Below are positions 27,081-35,632 of a DNA stretch of 64,000 nt, one piece after another. Source of the stretch: Hymenobacter monticola. GTDB taxonomy: Bacteria > Bacteroidota > Bacteroidia > Cytophagales > Hymenobacteraceae. Numbering within the stretch: position 1 is the stretch's first letter; the number at the start of each line of letters is the position of its first letter. Under the pieces are notes generated by a model. The model saw only the letters and a list, made by a program, of their open reading frames with translations, ran no database searches and had not been told where the DNA came from. The DNA lies in assembly GCF_022811645.1 (NCBI RefSeq), contig NZ_CP094534.1, positions 434,001-498,000 on the forward strand. Reading direction: 5' to 3'. The translations under genes and the position numbers were made by a program.

Positions 27081-27956
27081 CTACCGCCAGCCCCGCTGCA
27101 AAAAGCGCCGTCCGGCCGCTGGCCCGTCGAGCCAGCGCGACTTGATGCCGGGGCCGCTAAGCAGCATCATGCTGCCCACGCGCATGGTGGCAATGATGTC
27201 TTTGAACTGCTCAGGCGGCAGCGCCGGACAGCCGCGGCTGTAGCCCAGGTGGCCGTACTTCTCGATGTACTTCGGGCTGACGTAATCGGCCGCGTGCAGC
27301 ACCACGTAGCGGTCGAAAGCGTTGGCGTTTTGGCCCTTATCTAGCCCCTCGATGCGGCGCGAGTAGCCGTGAATGCCGTCGTAGGTGCCGGCCGTGCGGT
27401 AGAAGCCCAGCGAAGTGCAGGCCGATTTTTCCTCGTTGGAAAACCGCTTGGCGCGCAGGTGGCCGGAGCCCTCGCCGTGGGCCACGTAGCTGCGGTGCAG
27501 CACTTTGGCTGCTTTCAGGTCGATGACCCAGAGGCGCTCGGTGGTGTTGGGCAGGTCCATGTCGGCCACGGCCAGCAGGCCGGCCCGCTCGATGCGGCCG
27601 GTGGGGTGCAGCGTGAGGTATCCCACGCAGGCCTGTTCTAGCACCTCGGGGCGCAGCTCGGCGGCCGTGGGTCCCAGGGCGGCGTGCAGCTGCCGGATAG
27701 CCTGGCGCAGCGTGTCGGGCACACCGGGCGTGGCGGTCACGGGCGTGAGGCGGAGCGAATCGGGTACGGGCGCGGCGGACACCACAGCTGTATCAACCAC
27801 CGGTGGTGGCGCGGCGGCAAGCGCTACTCGCGGAGCCTGCGTTTCACTGGCCCGTAGCTGGCAACCGGCCAGCAGCAGGCCGGCTGCTGCTGGCCAAAGC
27901 ACTGTCTTTATCGCCCTGTTTATGGCTGGCAAATAGCCATCAATCATCCCAAACAT
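27081..27956 (-). CDS. Murein L,D-transpeptidase family lipoprotein (YkuD_2), copy 2
   Basis: A paralogue of the next gene with the same HxADYVS and GCPALP motifs (H221, C243), 291 residues. Unlike copy 1 it has a lipoprotein signal, AAAGLLLAGC, so it is likely lipid-anchored. A variable Ala/Pro/Thr-rich stretch separates the anchor from the catalytic domain. Start at 27956 or 27947 (second Met) is uncertain. A near-consensus TAATTTTA lies at 27968-27961. The pair arose by tandem duplication and now probably sits at two envelope locations. Confidence 0.87.
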   Translation of the reverse strand: MFGMIDGYLPAINRAIKTVLWPAAAGLLLAGCQLRASETQAPRVALAAAPPPVVDTAVVSAAPVPDSLRLTPVTATPGVPDTLRQAIRQLHAALGPTAAELRPEVLEQACVGYLTLHPTGRIERAGLLAVADMDLPNTTERLWVIDLKAAKVLHRSYVAHGEGSGHLRAKRFSNEEKSACTSLGFYRTAGTYDGIHGYSRRIEGLDKGQNANAFDRYVVLHAADYVSPKYIEKYGHLGYSRGCPALPPEQFKDIIATMRVGSMMLLSGPGIKSRWLDGPAAGRRFLQRGWR

Positions 27957-28009
27957 GCCCTAAAATTACCACTAAACCGCTGGTTGGTGCCGCTTAGAGG
28001 CCCAGCCAA

Positions 28010-30313
28010 TCAGAAAAAGATGCTGGCGTTCAGCTTGGCGTAGAACGGGGTGCCGGGTGTGAAGTGCAGCTCATCGACCGGCACGGTTTCGTTGCGCAGG
28101 CGGGTTTCGGTGGCAAACTGGGCCTGGTTCCAGGCTACATTGAGCAGGTTTTCGGCAGTGGCCCCGATTTGGAAGCGGGGCGTGGTGTAAGCTAGCACAG
28201 CATCGAAGAGGAAGTAGCCGCGGGCCGTGATGCTGCCATCGTCGTTGGCCGGGCGCGAGTCGATGTGGCGGTAGCGTAGGCTGCCGCTCAGGCCCCGCGG
28301 CGCCTTGTAGGTGAGGCCGCCGGTGCTGGTGAAGGTGGGCGCGAGCGGGATGTAGTTGGCTTCGGCGGGCGCGTCGAGCTGGCGGCCGTGGTTGTAGTTA
28401 AAGTCGCCATCCAGAAACAGGCGGCGGCTGAGCTGGTAGCGCAGGGACACGTCCACACCATAGCGCTGGGTGGGGCCGGTGCTCTCCACCACGGCCTCGT
28501 CGCCCACGTACACCAACTCGTCCTGCAGGTGAAGGCTCCAGAGGGCGGCATTTACCACCAGGCTGGGCAATGGCTTGAAGGTGCTGCCGATTTCGGAGCC
28601 CAACGCACGGGGCAGCACGTTGGCATTGGCGTCGCGAATCACGCCCCGCGCATCATTCGAATGGAAGCCAAAGCCCGAGCGCGCAAACAGCTGCACGGCG
28701 GGCGTGAGCTGATAGTAGAGGTTGAGCTTGGGCGACACGCGGGCGTGGCTGACGCGGCCCCGTAGCGGGTCCAGGTCGCCGTTGTTGTCCTTGTTGGCGA
28801 GCTGGCCGCGGAAATCGAAGGTGAAGAAGTCGGCTCGCACGGCGGCGTTCACCGTAAGGCGGTCGGTCAGGTTCAGGGTTTCGTCGAGGTAGGCGTTGAT
28901 GTTGCGCTCGTACAGCTTGCCCTCGGTAGTGGTGCCCAGGCGCTGGCGCTGCACGGCCGCGTAGAGGCCCAGGTTGGAGAAGTCGTTGCGCGTGCCCACG
29001 CCTAGGGTGCTGTGCAACTGGCGGGCGCCGAGCTGGTCGTCGCGGTCGTAGGTGGCGGTGTAGCCGAAGAGGTGGCGGTCGTCGGTCTGCTCAATTTCGT
29101 CGCCGTTCACCGAGTCGCGCAGGAAGAAGGTGAAGTTGGAAAACAAGCTGAAATCGTACTTCGAGTAGTAGGCCTGCTGGCGCAGCACGCCGTCGTGCGG
29201 TAGCGCGGTGGTGAGCACGGCGCTGGCGTTGGTGCGGCCGGTGCGGCCGCCCTCGCTGGGGTCGATGCTGCCGTAGCGCGAGATGCTGCCGTCTTCCACG
29301 GCGCGCTCGGGAATCTGCCCGCTGGCGTCCCAGCGCGAGGCGAAGTGCGAACCCAGCAGCGTGAGCGAGGTGCGCTCCGACAGTTGCCCGGTGTATTTGG
29401 CCAGGCCGTTGAAGCGCTTGAAGTGCTGCGGCTGGTCGAAGTAGGCATTGGTGAAGTTGTACTCGGCGGCCACGTAGGCGCTTTCGGGGCGCTTACTCAG
29501 CAGGTGGCGGCCGCTGCCCAGTAGGTCAAGCATCACCAAGGCCCGGCGGGTATCGAATTGGCCCAGCTCCAGCTTCACCTGACTGTGCTCCAGCCGTGTT
29601 TTGGTGCTGAACTCGCCTGCGCCGGCCGTGGCGAAATCGCCAAAGCGCGCCGTGTAGGGTCCTTTGTACACCTTCAGCTGCTCCACCGTTTCGGGAATCA
29701 CAAAGTGAAAATCGGCGTAGCCCTGGCCGTGGGCGTGGCTCACCATGTTCACCGGCAGCCCGTCGATGCTCACCGCAAAGTCGGTGCCGTGGTCCACGTC
29801 AAAACCGCGCAGGAAAATCTGCTCGGCCTTGCCCCCGCCTGCGTGCTGGGCAATGAACAGGCCCGGCACCAGCCGCAGCAGGTCCTGGGCCGAGTTCACG
29901 GGCCGCAAGGTTTGGTCGATGTGCGAGATGGCGGCCAGGCTCTGGTTGGGGTCGCGCGGCTGGCTCACGGTCACTTCGGCCAGGCTGAGCGTGGTGGCGG
30001 CGGCCCGCAGTTTCAGGTTTTGCGTTTCGCCGGCGGCCAGGGTCACGGGCACCGTTTGGGCGCGGTAGCCTAAAGCGCCGATGCGCAGCGAATACGCGCC
30101 CGGCGCGAGGCCATTGAGGCGGAAATTGCCCAGCGCATCGGTGGCGGTGCCGCCGGGCTGGCCCTGCAGGGCCACGCTCACGCCCGCCACCGGCAGGCCG
30201 GAAAGAGAATCGGCCACGGTGCCGCGTAGCGTGGCGGCAGTCTGGGCCGCGGCGGGCAAACGCAGCCCCAGCCCGATGAGCAAAGCCAGTAAAAGAGTAA
30301 CGAGTTGTTTCAT
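28010..30313 (-). CDS. TonB-dependent receptor with CarboxypepD_reg-like domain
   Basis: This 767-residue outer-membrane transporter has a signal peptide (MKQLVTLLLALLIGLGLRLPAAA) and an N-terminal carboxypeptidase regulatory-like domain (about 27-110). The plug (about 120-240) carries QIFLRGFDVDHGTDFAVSID, and a 22-strand-type beta barrel ends in Phe. The plug contains HAHGQGYADFHF, rich in His. Such receptors import metal chelates or other ligands with TonB energy. It is separated from the upstream minus-strand genes by a hairpin and is the last gene of the HupE/TPR/DUF4331 neighbourhood. The His-rich plug and HupE neighbour hint at a metal ligand, which is inference only. Confidence 0.9.
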   Translation of the reverse strand: MKQLVTLLLALLIGLGLRLPAAAQTAATLRGTVADSLSGLPVAGVSVALQGQPGGTATDALGNFRLNGLAPGAYSLRIGALGYRAQTVPVTLAAGETQNLKLRAAATTLSLAEVTVSQPRDPNQSLAAISHIDQTLRPVNSAQDLLRLVPGLFIAQHAGGGKAEQIFLRGFDVDHGTDFAVSIDGLPVNMVSHAHGQGYADFHFVIPETVEQLKVYKGPYTARFGDFATAGAGEFSTKTRLEHSQVKLELGQFDTRRALVMLDLLGSGRHLLSKRPESAYVAAEYNFTNAYFDQPQHFKRFNGLAKYTGQLSERTSLTLLGSHFASRWDASGQIPERAVEDGSISRYGSIDPSEGGRTGRTNASAVLTTALPHDGVLRQQAYYSKYDFSLFSNFTFFLRDSVNGDEIEQTDDRHLFGYTATYDRDDQLGARQLHSTLGVGTRNDFSNLGLYAAVQRQRLGTTTEGKLYERNINAYLDETLNLTDRLTVNAAVRADFFTFDFRGQLANKDNNGDLDPLRGRVSHARVSPKLNLYYQLTPAVQLFARSGFGFHSNDARGVIRDANANVLPRALGSEIGSTFKPLPSLVVNAALWSLHLQDELVYVGDEAVVESTGPTQRYGVDVSLRYQLSRRLFLDGDFNYNHGRQLDAPAEANYIPLAPTFTSTGGLTYKAPRGLSGSLRYRHIDSRPANDDGSITARGYFLFDAVLAYTTPRFQIGATAENLLNVAWNQAQFATETRLRNETVPVDELHFTPGTPFYAKLNASIFF

Positions 30314-30330
30314 TTGATGCAGAAGAAAGC

Positions 30331-30358
30331 AGGCGGCCCCGCCGGAGCAGGGCCGCCC
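30331..30358 (-). terminator. Hairpin between the small ORF and the TonB receptor
   Basis: An 8-bp GC-only stem (GGCGGCCC/GGGCCGCC) is followed on the minus strand by TGCTTTCTTCTG. It is a plausible but weak-tailed terminator that separates the receptor from upstream genes. Confidence 0.55.
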
Positions 30359-30365
30359 GTTCAGG

Positions 30366-30599
30366 TTAGAAATTGGCTTTGCTCATGCAGTTGGCCCGGC
30401 ATTGGGCGCGGTGCTGGGCCCGGTGCTGGCCCGGGGCCCCATGCAGCTGGCGGTGCGCAGTAGTTTCAGTGGGCAAGGCCACGCGGCCGTGCAGGCCCAA
30501 TGGATTGGCGGCAAGGCGACCCGTGGCTGGCAATTGCACGCAGGAAACAACGCCCGCAGCAGCCGCTACGGGTTGGAGGGAATTAGCCCGGAAAATCAT
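30366..30599 (-). CDS. Possible small Cys/His-containing protein, unrecognised
   Basis: A 77-codon frame from ATG 30599 to a stop at 30366, with GC-rich third positions like real genes here and a hairpin just after the stop. The product ends in a short His/Gln/Cys/Arg-rich tail (HRAQHRAQCRANC) that could bind metal. The frame is also open upstream to 30770. I do not recognise it, and an overlapping plus-strand frame exists, so it may be spurious. Its place between the TonB receptor and the Cys-containing small protein makes it worth noting. Confidence 0.35.
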   Translation of the reverse strand: MIFRANSLQPVAAAAGVVSCVQLPATGRLAANPLGLHGRVALPTETTAHRQLHGAPGQHRAQHRAQCRANCMSKANF

Positions 30600-30716
30600 A
30601 GGAATAAGAGTTGAACGCGCCCGGGCACCACGGCCCGGCAAGCAGCGTCGGATGGTTGGATAAGCAGAAGCGGCGCCGTTGCTTTGGCGCAAACGCACGC
30701 ATTGGCCCCGTTTGGA

Positions 30717-30743
30717 TTCGAACCAAAGACTGAATGGTTCGAA
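30717..30743. repeat. Perfect 9-bp inverted repeat (hairpin)
   Basis: TTCGAACCA (30717-30725) and TGGTTCGAA (30735-30743) form a perfect stem with a 9-base loop, 14 bp past the stop of the small exported protein. TTCGAATCC-like sequence resembles a tRNA T arm, but no tRNA fold could be built. There is no U-tract on the minus strand. Confidence 0.5.
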
Positions 30744-30757
30744 GGCCAGGACCCTAC

Positions 30758-31144
30758 TTACCCCCGACAAGGCGGCAACTCAACTTCTCCCCCATACCCC
30801 GTGGGAACAGCCACTACGCGGGCCGCCAGCCGGGATTGTGAGGTAACAAAAACGGGCCGGGCAAACGCCACCTGCACATCGGACAGGCAGTGCGTATCCA
30901 AGCCCTTAAACGAACTGAGCAGCTGCTGCAAAGGCAGCCGCTCGCCGGCTTTTTTCACCGTGTACTGCACCCCGTTGCAGTCGTCGAAGCAGGCCAGCCG
31001 CAGGGTGTGCTTGAGCTGGCAATCCTGGCTGTGCACGTAGGCAAAGGGCCGCTCGATGGGCCGCGCCGGACGCTCCACGAGGCCCGCACCCACTACCAGC
31101 AGGTAGTTGAGCAGCAGCAGCAACGTGAGGAACTGGCGAGGCAT
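30758..31144 (-). CDS. Small exported Cys-containing protein, function unknown
   Basis: The 128-residue protein has an N-terminal hydrophobic segment (FLTLLLLLNYLLVVGAGLV) that is either a signal peptide or a membrane anchor. The exported part contains DCQLKHTLRLACFDDCNG and a later HCLSD, so four cysteines can be counted. Short proteins with a similar NYLLVVG start occur near metal-related and TonB receptor genes in Bacteroidota, but I cannot name a family. It lies between HupE and the TonB receptor on the same strand, with a 108-bp gap to HupE, and is probably part of the same system. Confidence 0.7.
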   Translation of the reverse strand: MPRQFLTLLLLLNYLLVVGAGLVERPARPIERPFAYVHSQDCQLKHTLRLACFDDCNGVQYTVKKAGERLPLQQLLSSFKGLDTHCLSDVQVAFARPVFVTSQSRLAARVVAVPTGYGGEVELPPCRG

Positions 31145-31252
31145 AGGGTTGGGAGAGTAGTCAGCGAAACCACCGTGGGCAAAAGCCCGGCCGTGGCCGT
31201 GTCAATCAGTTACGAGAATCAGCCGACGAACAGACTGACTTAACGAAATTTA

Positions 31253-31942
31253 TTAAGTAAAAAAGACGCGCTCCACGGTCCAGTAAGCGGCCACCAGCCC
31301 GATGACTACCGACACCGGCACCACCACGCGCTGCTTATACCAGCTTTTGTGGGCTGCCCAGCGCCCCACCAGCGCCCAACACAACATAATCACAGCCACT
31401 TGGCCTAATTCCACGCCCACATTGAAGGAGATGAGCGAACCGAAATAGTCCTGCTGCGGCAGCCCCAGCCCCGTCAGAGCTGAGGCGAAGCCCATGCCGT
31501 GCACCAGCCCAAAACCGAACACGATGAGCAGGCGCCAGGGATTCAGCCGGTCGGTAATGATGTTCTCGATGGCCACAAACAGGATAGACAGCGCAATAAT
31601 GGGCTCAATCACCGCCGAGGGCGGCGAAATCAGCCCATACATGGCTAGGCCCAGCGTGATAGAATGCGCCACCGTGAAAGCCGTGGCCTGCATGAGCACC
31701 GGCTTGAGGCGCGGCTCCAAGATGTAGAGGCTGACAATGAACAGGATGTGGTCGAACCCCAGCGGAATGATGTGCGTGAAGCCCAGCTGCAGGTAGGTCC
31801 AGAAAATCTCCGTGCGCGAGAGCTTGCTCAGGTCCGTGTTGAGGACGTGCGCGGCGGCCGGCTGGGTCAGCAACAGCAGCAACGGCAGCGCCGCCAGGGC
31901 GCGGCGCGTGAGCTTTTGCAACGGTCCTCGGGTAGGGTACAT
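31253..31942 (-). CDS. HupE/UreJ family membrane protein
   Basis: The 229-residue integral membrane protein starts at ATG 31942, directly after the upstream TPR gene's stop (TAA, one base, ATG), so it is translationally coupled. An N-terminal signal peptide (ALPLLLLLTQPAAAH) is followed by about six membrane helices. The HupE/UreJ His motifs are present: FTHIIPLGFDHILF and GLVHGMGFA. Family members are linked to nickel/cobalt entry near hydrogenase and urease genes, but no such enzyme is encoded here. In Bacteroidota this form occurs in other settings with no known role. Confidence 0.88.
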   Translation of the reverse strand: MYPTRGPLQKLTRRALAALPLLLLLTQPAAAHVLNTDLSKLSRTEIFWTYLQLGFTHIIPLGFDHILFIVSLYILEPRLKPVLMQATAFTVAHSITLGLAMYGLISPPSAVIEPIIALSILFVAIENIITDRLNPWRLLIVFGFGLVHGMGFASALTGLGLPQQDYFGSLISFNVGVELGQVAVIMLCWALVGRWAAHKSWYKQRVVVPVSVVIGLVAAYWTVERVFFT

Positions 31943-31943
31943 T

Positions 31944-33272
31944 TTAGCGGGCCGCCAGCATCTTCTTGCCTTCCGCTTCCACCTCGGGGTTGAGGTAGGG
32001 CGCGGTGCGCAGCGAGTTCTCAATCAGGGCCTGGCCTTCGGCCGTTTTGCCCAGCTTGCTGAGTATGAGGCCAGCGCGGCACAGCAGCACCGAGTTCTTC
32101 GAGCCGGTGCGGCGGGCCACCTGCATGTACTTCTGGGCCTCGGCAAACTCGCCGCGCTTGTAGTGAACCCAGGCCATGGTTTCGTTCACATCGATGTTGT
32201 CGGGCCGGCGCTCGTACTCAATTTTGGCGTGCTCCAGGGCCTTGTCCAGCTCGTTGGTTTTCACGTAGGCGTAGGCCAGCTCGCGGTCGGCGTAGTGTCC
32301 CATCTGTTCGTTGTCGTCGGCCTCTTCGGCGGCGCTGGCCAGCATCTCGATGGATTCCTTGGCCATTTTATCGGCTTCCGCAGGCTGGCCGTTCAGTCGG
32401 TACAGGTCGGTCAGCTCGTCCGAGAAAGCGTAGTCCTTCACCGTTACGCGGGCCTGTTGATACAGCTTGATGGCCTTTGCATAGTCCTTGTGTGCCGCCG
32501 CAATGCGGCCCAGGCCGGCCAGAGCGTAGGCGTAGCCGGGGCGCGCCAGCAGGGCCATTTGGTAGTGGGCGCGGGCGTGGGCGGTATCGCCGCTGATTTC
32601 GTAAAGGTGGCCGAGCGCTACGCGGGTCCACTCGGTTTGCTCAAGGCCGATGTAGCCGGCTTTGGCCGCCATGTCCATAGCTTCAATGGCGCCGGGTACA
32701 TCACCATAAATTTCGCGCAGGTAGCTGGCGCGGGCGTACGACGCCAGCTCTGGGCGCAGGGCATTCATCTTGTCGGCCATCTTGATGGCTTCCTCATAGT
32801 GGCCCATTTCCACGTTGGCGTCGGTCAGCAGGCCGTACACGAAGCCGCTGTTGGGGTTCAGCTTCACGGCTTGCTCGGCCAGGGCCAGCCCCTGAGCAAA
32901 GTGGTGCTGCGTGAGGCAGAGCGACGACTTGCAGCACAGGGCCTCAAAGTTTTCGGGCTCGGCTTTCAGCACTTCGTCAAGCAATTCCGTGGCGGCACCG
33001 TCGTAATACGGGTGGTCGCCGGTCACGCGGGCTTCCTGCATGTAGGCCTGGGCCAGCAGCAGGCGGCTTTTCTGGTCGTTGGGGTCGGCGCGCAGCTTGG
33101 CCAGCAAGCCTTCAATCGCCGCTTTGGTGTTCAGCCACTCGCCGCCGGCGGCCAGGTCGCCGTGGCGCTCTTTCAGCTGGGGCGTGCGCGGCGCCGGTTT
33201 CTTGAATACAAAAATGGCGGCGGCCAGCAGGCCAAAAACCACCAGCAAGGACGGGTATAGGTACTTTCTCAA
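31944..33272 (-). CDS. Membrane-anchored tetratricopeptide repeat protein
   Basis: The 442-residue protein has one N-terminal membrane helix (YPSLLVVFGLLAAAIFVF) followed by about ten TPR-like helical pairs from residue 45 to the end, for example GHYEEAIKMADKMNAL and GYAYALAGLGRIAAAHKDYAKA. TPRs bind other proteins, so it may be a periplasmic scaffold for the adjacent DUF4331 and HupE proteins. Its stop and the HupE start are separated by one base. Between it and the DUF4331 gene stands a terminator, so TPR-HupE probably have their own promoter. Confidence 0.85.
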   Translation of the reverse strand: MRKYLYPSLLVVFGLLAAAIFVFKKPAPRTPQLKERHGDLAAGGEWLNTKAAIEGLLAKLRADPNDQKSRLLLAQAYMQEARVTGDHPYYDGAATELLDEVLKAEPENFEALCCKSSLCLTQHHFAQGLALAEQAVKLNPNSGFVYGLLTDANVEMGHYEEAIKMADKMNALRPELASYARASYLREIYGDVPGAIEAMDMAAKAGYIGLEQTEWTRVALGHLYEISGDTAHARAHYQMALLARPGYAYALAGLGRIAAAHKDYAKAIKLYQQARVTVKDYAFSDELTDLYRLNGQPAEADKMAKESIEMLASAAEEADDNEQMGHYADRELAYAYVKTNELDKALEHAKIEYERRPDNIDVNETMAWVHYKRGEFAEAQKYMQVARRTGSKNSVLLCRAGLILSKLGKTAEGQALIENSLRTAPYLNPEVEAEGKKMLAAR

Positions 33273-33320
33273 AGCAGAAGGGTACTTAAAAAGTCAAATG
33301 CACTACGTAGATAAAAATAC

Positions 33321-33370
33321 TGAAAAAGAGCCGCCGCTAGTCCCATACGGGTCCAACGACGGCTCAGTTT
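33321..33370 (-). terminator. Intrinsic terminator after the DUF4331 gene
   Basis: GAGCCGCCG (33328-33336) pairs with CGACGGCTC (33357-33365), one G-U pair, and the stem is followed on the minus strand by CTTTTTC. It lies 24 bp past the stop at 33389. Confidence 0.8.
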
Positions 33371-33388
33371 TTCAAGCGTTAAAACCGC

Positions 33389-35632
33389 TTATTGGCGCTC
33401 GATGCGAACCGATTGCACCATCGTCTTACCGTTGTACAGCGTGGCGATGTACTGGCCAGGGGCCACGTCGCGGCCCGGCTGCCAGGTTAGTTCGTTCACG
33501 CCCTGGCCGAAGACCCGGTCTTTGGCTACGGTAGCCACCCGGCGGCCCGCTGCGTCGCTGATTACGATGCTCATCGTGCCTTTGACGGGCAGTTCAAAGT
33601 GCAGCGTGGTGCTCCCAACAAAGGGGTTGGGGTAGGCTTGGGCCACGGTCAGGCTGGGCGAAAGGCCGAGGCCGGTCGAGCGCTGGGCCAGGGCCACGCG
33701 CTGGGCATTGGTGCCGCTCCAGGGCGTTTGCACATACGGGAAGGCCGTGCGGAAAGTCGTGTCGTTGCGCTCCACATTGGTAGTGAAGCCTACCACGTTG
33801 GTCAGCTGCGTCGTGAGGGGCGAGGGCGAGGTGCCTACGGTGTAGTCGTCGTACCACAGGCCAATGGCGGCCAGCACCGCGCCGCTCACGGCTTGCAACT
33901 CAATGCGGGTCACGTCGTCTTCGAGGCGGCGGCCGTTCGGGAAGCCGTCCATGTTCGGGATGGCAATGTAGTTGGCGCCGCTGGCGGTGTAACGGGCATC
34001 GGTGAGGCCGAGCACGGCGGCTGCGAGCAAGCCTTCCGAGCTAAAGTCGGCCGAGGTACGCGACGTGGGCGGCACGGCCAGGTTGATGCGCAGCATGTCG
34101 CCGAAGGTGGGCAGGAAGTTGTTGATGAAGGGCTTGCCAGCCGTCAGCGGGTTGTTGCCGGTTTTGCCGGTAGCCAACTGGTAGGGGGGCAGGTTGGGCA
34201 CGCCGGTGTGGAAGATGGGCAGCAGGTCGACCGAACGTGGGGCACCGCTCACGCCGCCGTTCAGCAGCACTTCGCCAAAGCCACCCTGTGCCTGGGGGGC
34301 CAGGGCCGTCCCGTTCGTCAGGGCATTGTTGAAAATCGGAGCCAAGCCCGGAGCGCCGTTCCGGAAGTCGAAGCCACCGGCCAAAGGCGCGGGCAGCAGG
34401 CCAGCCAGCGACTTGGACTGAATGCGCAACAGGCCCAGGCCACGCGTCGGACCTACCGGACCTTGGATGGCTTCGCCATAGTACGTCTGGTTGGCCGGCT
34501 TGGGGGCCGCGCCGTTCACGGGCACGTTGTCGGCCATGTACAGCCCCAACTCGGGGTTTTTCAGGTTGGCTTCAAACATGGCCTGCCGCGAGCCGGCGGC
34601 CGGTACGGCCACCCCATACGGCGAGTCGTTGTTCCAGGCATCCTTCATGCCCACGGGCTGCACCACTTCGTTGGTGAGGGGCATGCCCAGGCGCGATACC
34701 TGCACGTAAGTACCCGTCTGGGTGCGCGTGCCATCAGCGTTGATGGTGCGCAGCGACAGGCGGCTGGCCGAGGCCCACACGCCAATGGTGTAGGGCGACA
34801 CGGGCGACGCCGGCGAGGTGGTGCCCGCCAAGGGGTTGGTAGTGGCCGTGAGAGCGGGCGTGCCGCTGCGAACCAAGGCCGCTACTGGAATCTGCATCAC
34901 GATGCTGTGCACGTTCTTGCGGGCCAGGCCGTCGCGGGCGCTGCTGGGCGCACGCACCGCGCCCAGGTCGAAAATAGCGCCCAGGTCGGTGAAGAAGGCG
35001 TCGTCGGAAGGGCCGCAGAATACCCGCATGTTGCCCCCGGTAGTTGCCACCGACTGAATGGTGCTTTCCAGGTAAGCCTGGTAGTTGGGCCGGCTCAGGC
35101 CAGCCGCGCTGTTGATAGACCGGGGCCCGATGTTAGGCGCCGGCACCAATCCGTTGGTTACCAGCGTCGTGAAGGCACCACCAGCCAGGCTTTGCTCCAG
35201 CTGGTAGGTGGTTTTCAGGTTTTCCTGCCCCAGTCGCACCCGGAAGAAAGTCGTCGGGTCCTGGTTGGTGCGGGTGAAGGTGAAGCGGTAGGTGATGTCG
35301 TCGCCCGTCGTGGCGGGGTTGTTTTTGACGTGTATCTCGTAGCGGATGTTCTCGCCAAACGAGTTGAAGTTGGGGCCGCCCTGTGGCAGCTCAAACGGGA
35401 TGTAGTTGGCAATGATGGTGGCCGTGGCGTTGGCGTCGTTGGCGGGCGCGTCGGGCGAGCGGAACACGTAGAGGTCGGTGTTGTCGGCCAGCGGGTCATC
35501 GGCGATGAGCGGGGCTTCGCGGTGGCTGGAAGCTTCGAGTATGTTGTGCTGACCACTCCAGGCCAGCATCCCTCCTACCGCAGCGGCGAATACCGCAGCC
35601 GGAACCAGAGGACGAGTAAGCAATTTTTTCAT
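33389..35632 (-). CDS. DUF4331 protein with T9SS sorting domain
   Basis: The 747-residue secreted protein opens with a signal or anchor segment (PAAVFAAAVGGMLAW) and then ASSHREAPLIADDPLADNTD, the hallmark of DUF4331. The domain continues to about residue 640 with no recognised catalytic motif. A T9SS sorting domain ends it (LTVAQAYPNPFVGSTT onward), so it is exported over the outer membrane. DUF4331 proteins have no known function. In Bacteroidota they recur beside TPR, HupE and TonB-receptor genes, as here, which suggests one envelope process. It is terminated separately from the TPR gene. Confidence 0.9.
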   Translation of the reverse strand: MKKLLTRPLVPAAVFAAAVGGMLAWSGQHNILEASSHREAPLIADDPLADNTDLYVFRSPDAPANDANATATIIANYIPFELPQGGPNFNSFGENIRYEIHVKNNPATTGDDITYRFTFTRTNQDPTTFFRVRLGQENLKTTYQLEQSLAGGAFTTLVTNGLVPAPNIGPRSINSAAGLSRPNYQAYLESTIQSVATTGGNMRVFCGPSDDAFFTDLGAIFDLGAVRAPSSARDGLARKNVHSIVMQIPVAALVRSGTPALTATTNPLAGTTSPASPVSPYTIGVWASASRLSLRTINADGTRTQTGTYVQVSRLGMPLTNEVVQPVGMKDAWNNDSPYGVAVPAAGSRQAMFEANLKNPELGLYMADNVPVNGAAPKPANQTYYGEAIQGPVGPTRGLGLLRIQSKSLAGLLPAPLAGGFDFRNGAPGLAPIFNNALTNGTALAPQAQGGFGEVLLNGGVSGAPRSVDLLPIFHTGVPNLPPYQLATGKTGNNPLTAGKPFINNFLPTFGDMLRINLAVPPTSRTSADFSSEGLLAAAVLGLTDARYTASGANYIAIPNMDGFPNGRRLEDDVTRIELQAVSGAVLAAIGLWYDDYTVGTSPSPLTTQLTNVVGFTTNVERNDTTFRTAFPYVQTPWSGTNAQRVALAQRSTGLGLSPSLTVAQAYPNPFVGSTTLHFELPVKGTMSIVISDAAGRRVATVAKDRVFGQGVNELTWQPGRDVAPGQYIATLYNGKTMVQSVRIERQ

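Noticed and set aside
30690..30780. tRNA gene on the minus strand
   Set aside because: The T-arm-like GGTTCGAATCC is present, but no anticodon arm or matching acceptor stem could be built.
34818..35057. Small plus-strand frames within the DUF4331 gene
   Set aside because: They are shadows of a gene with clear domain and sorting signals.
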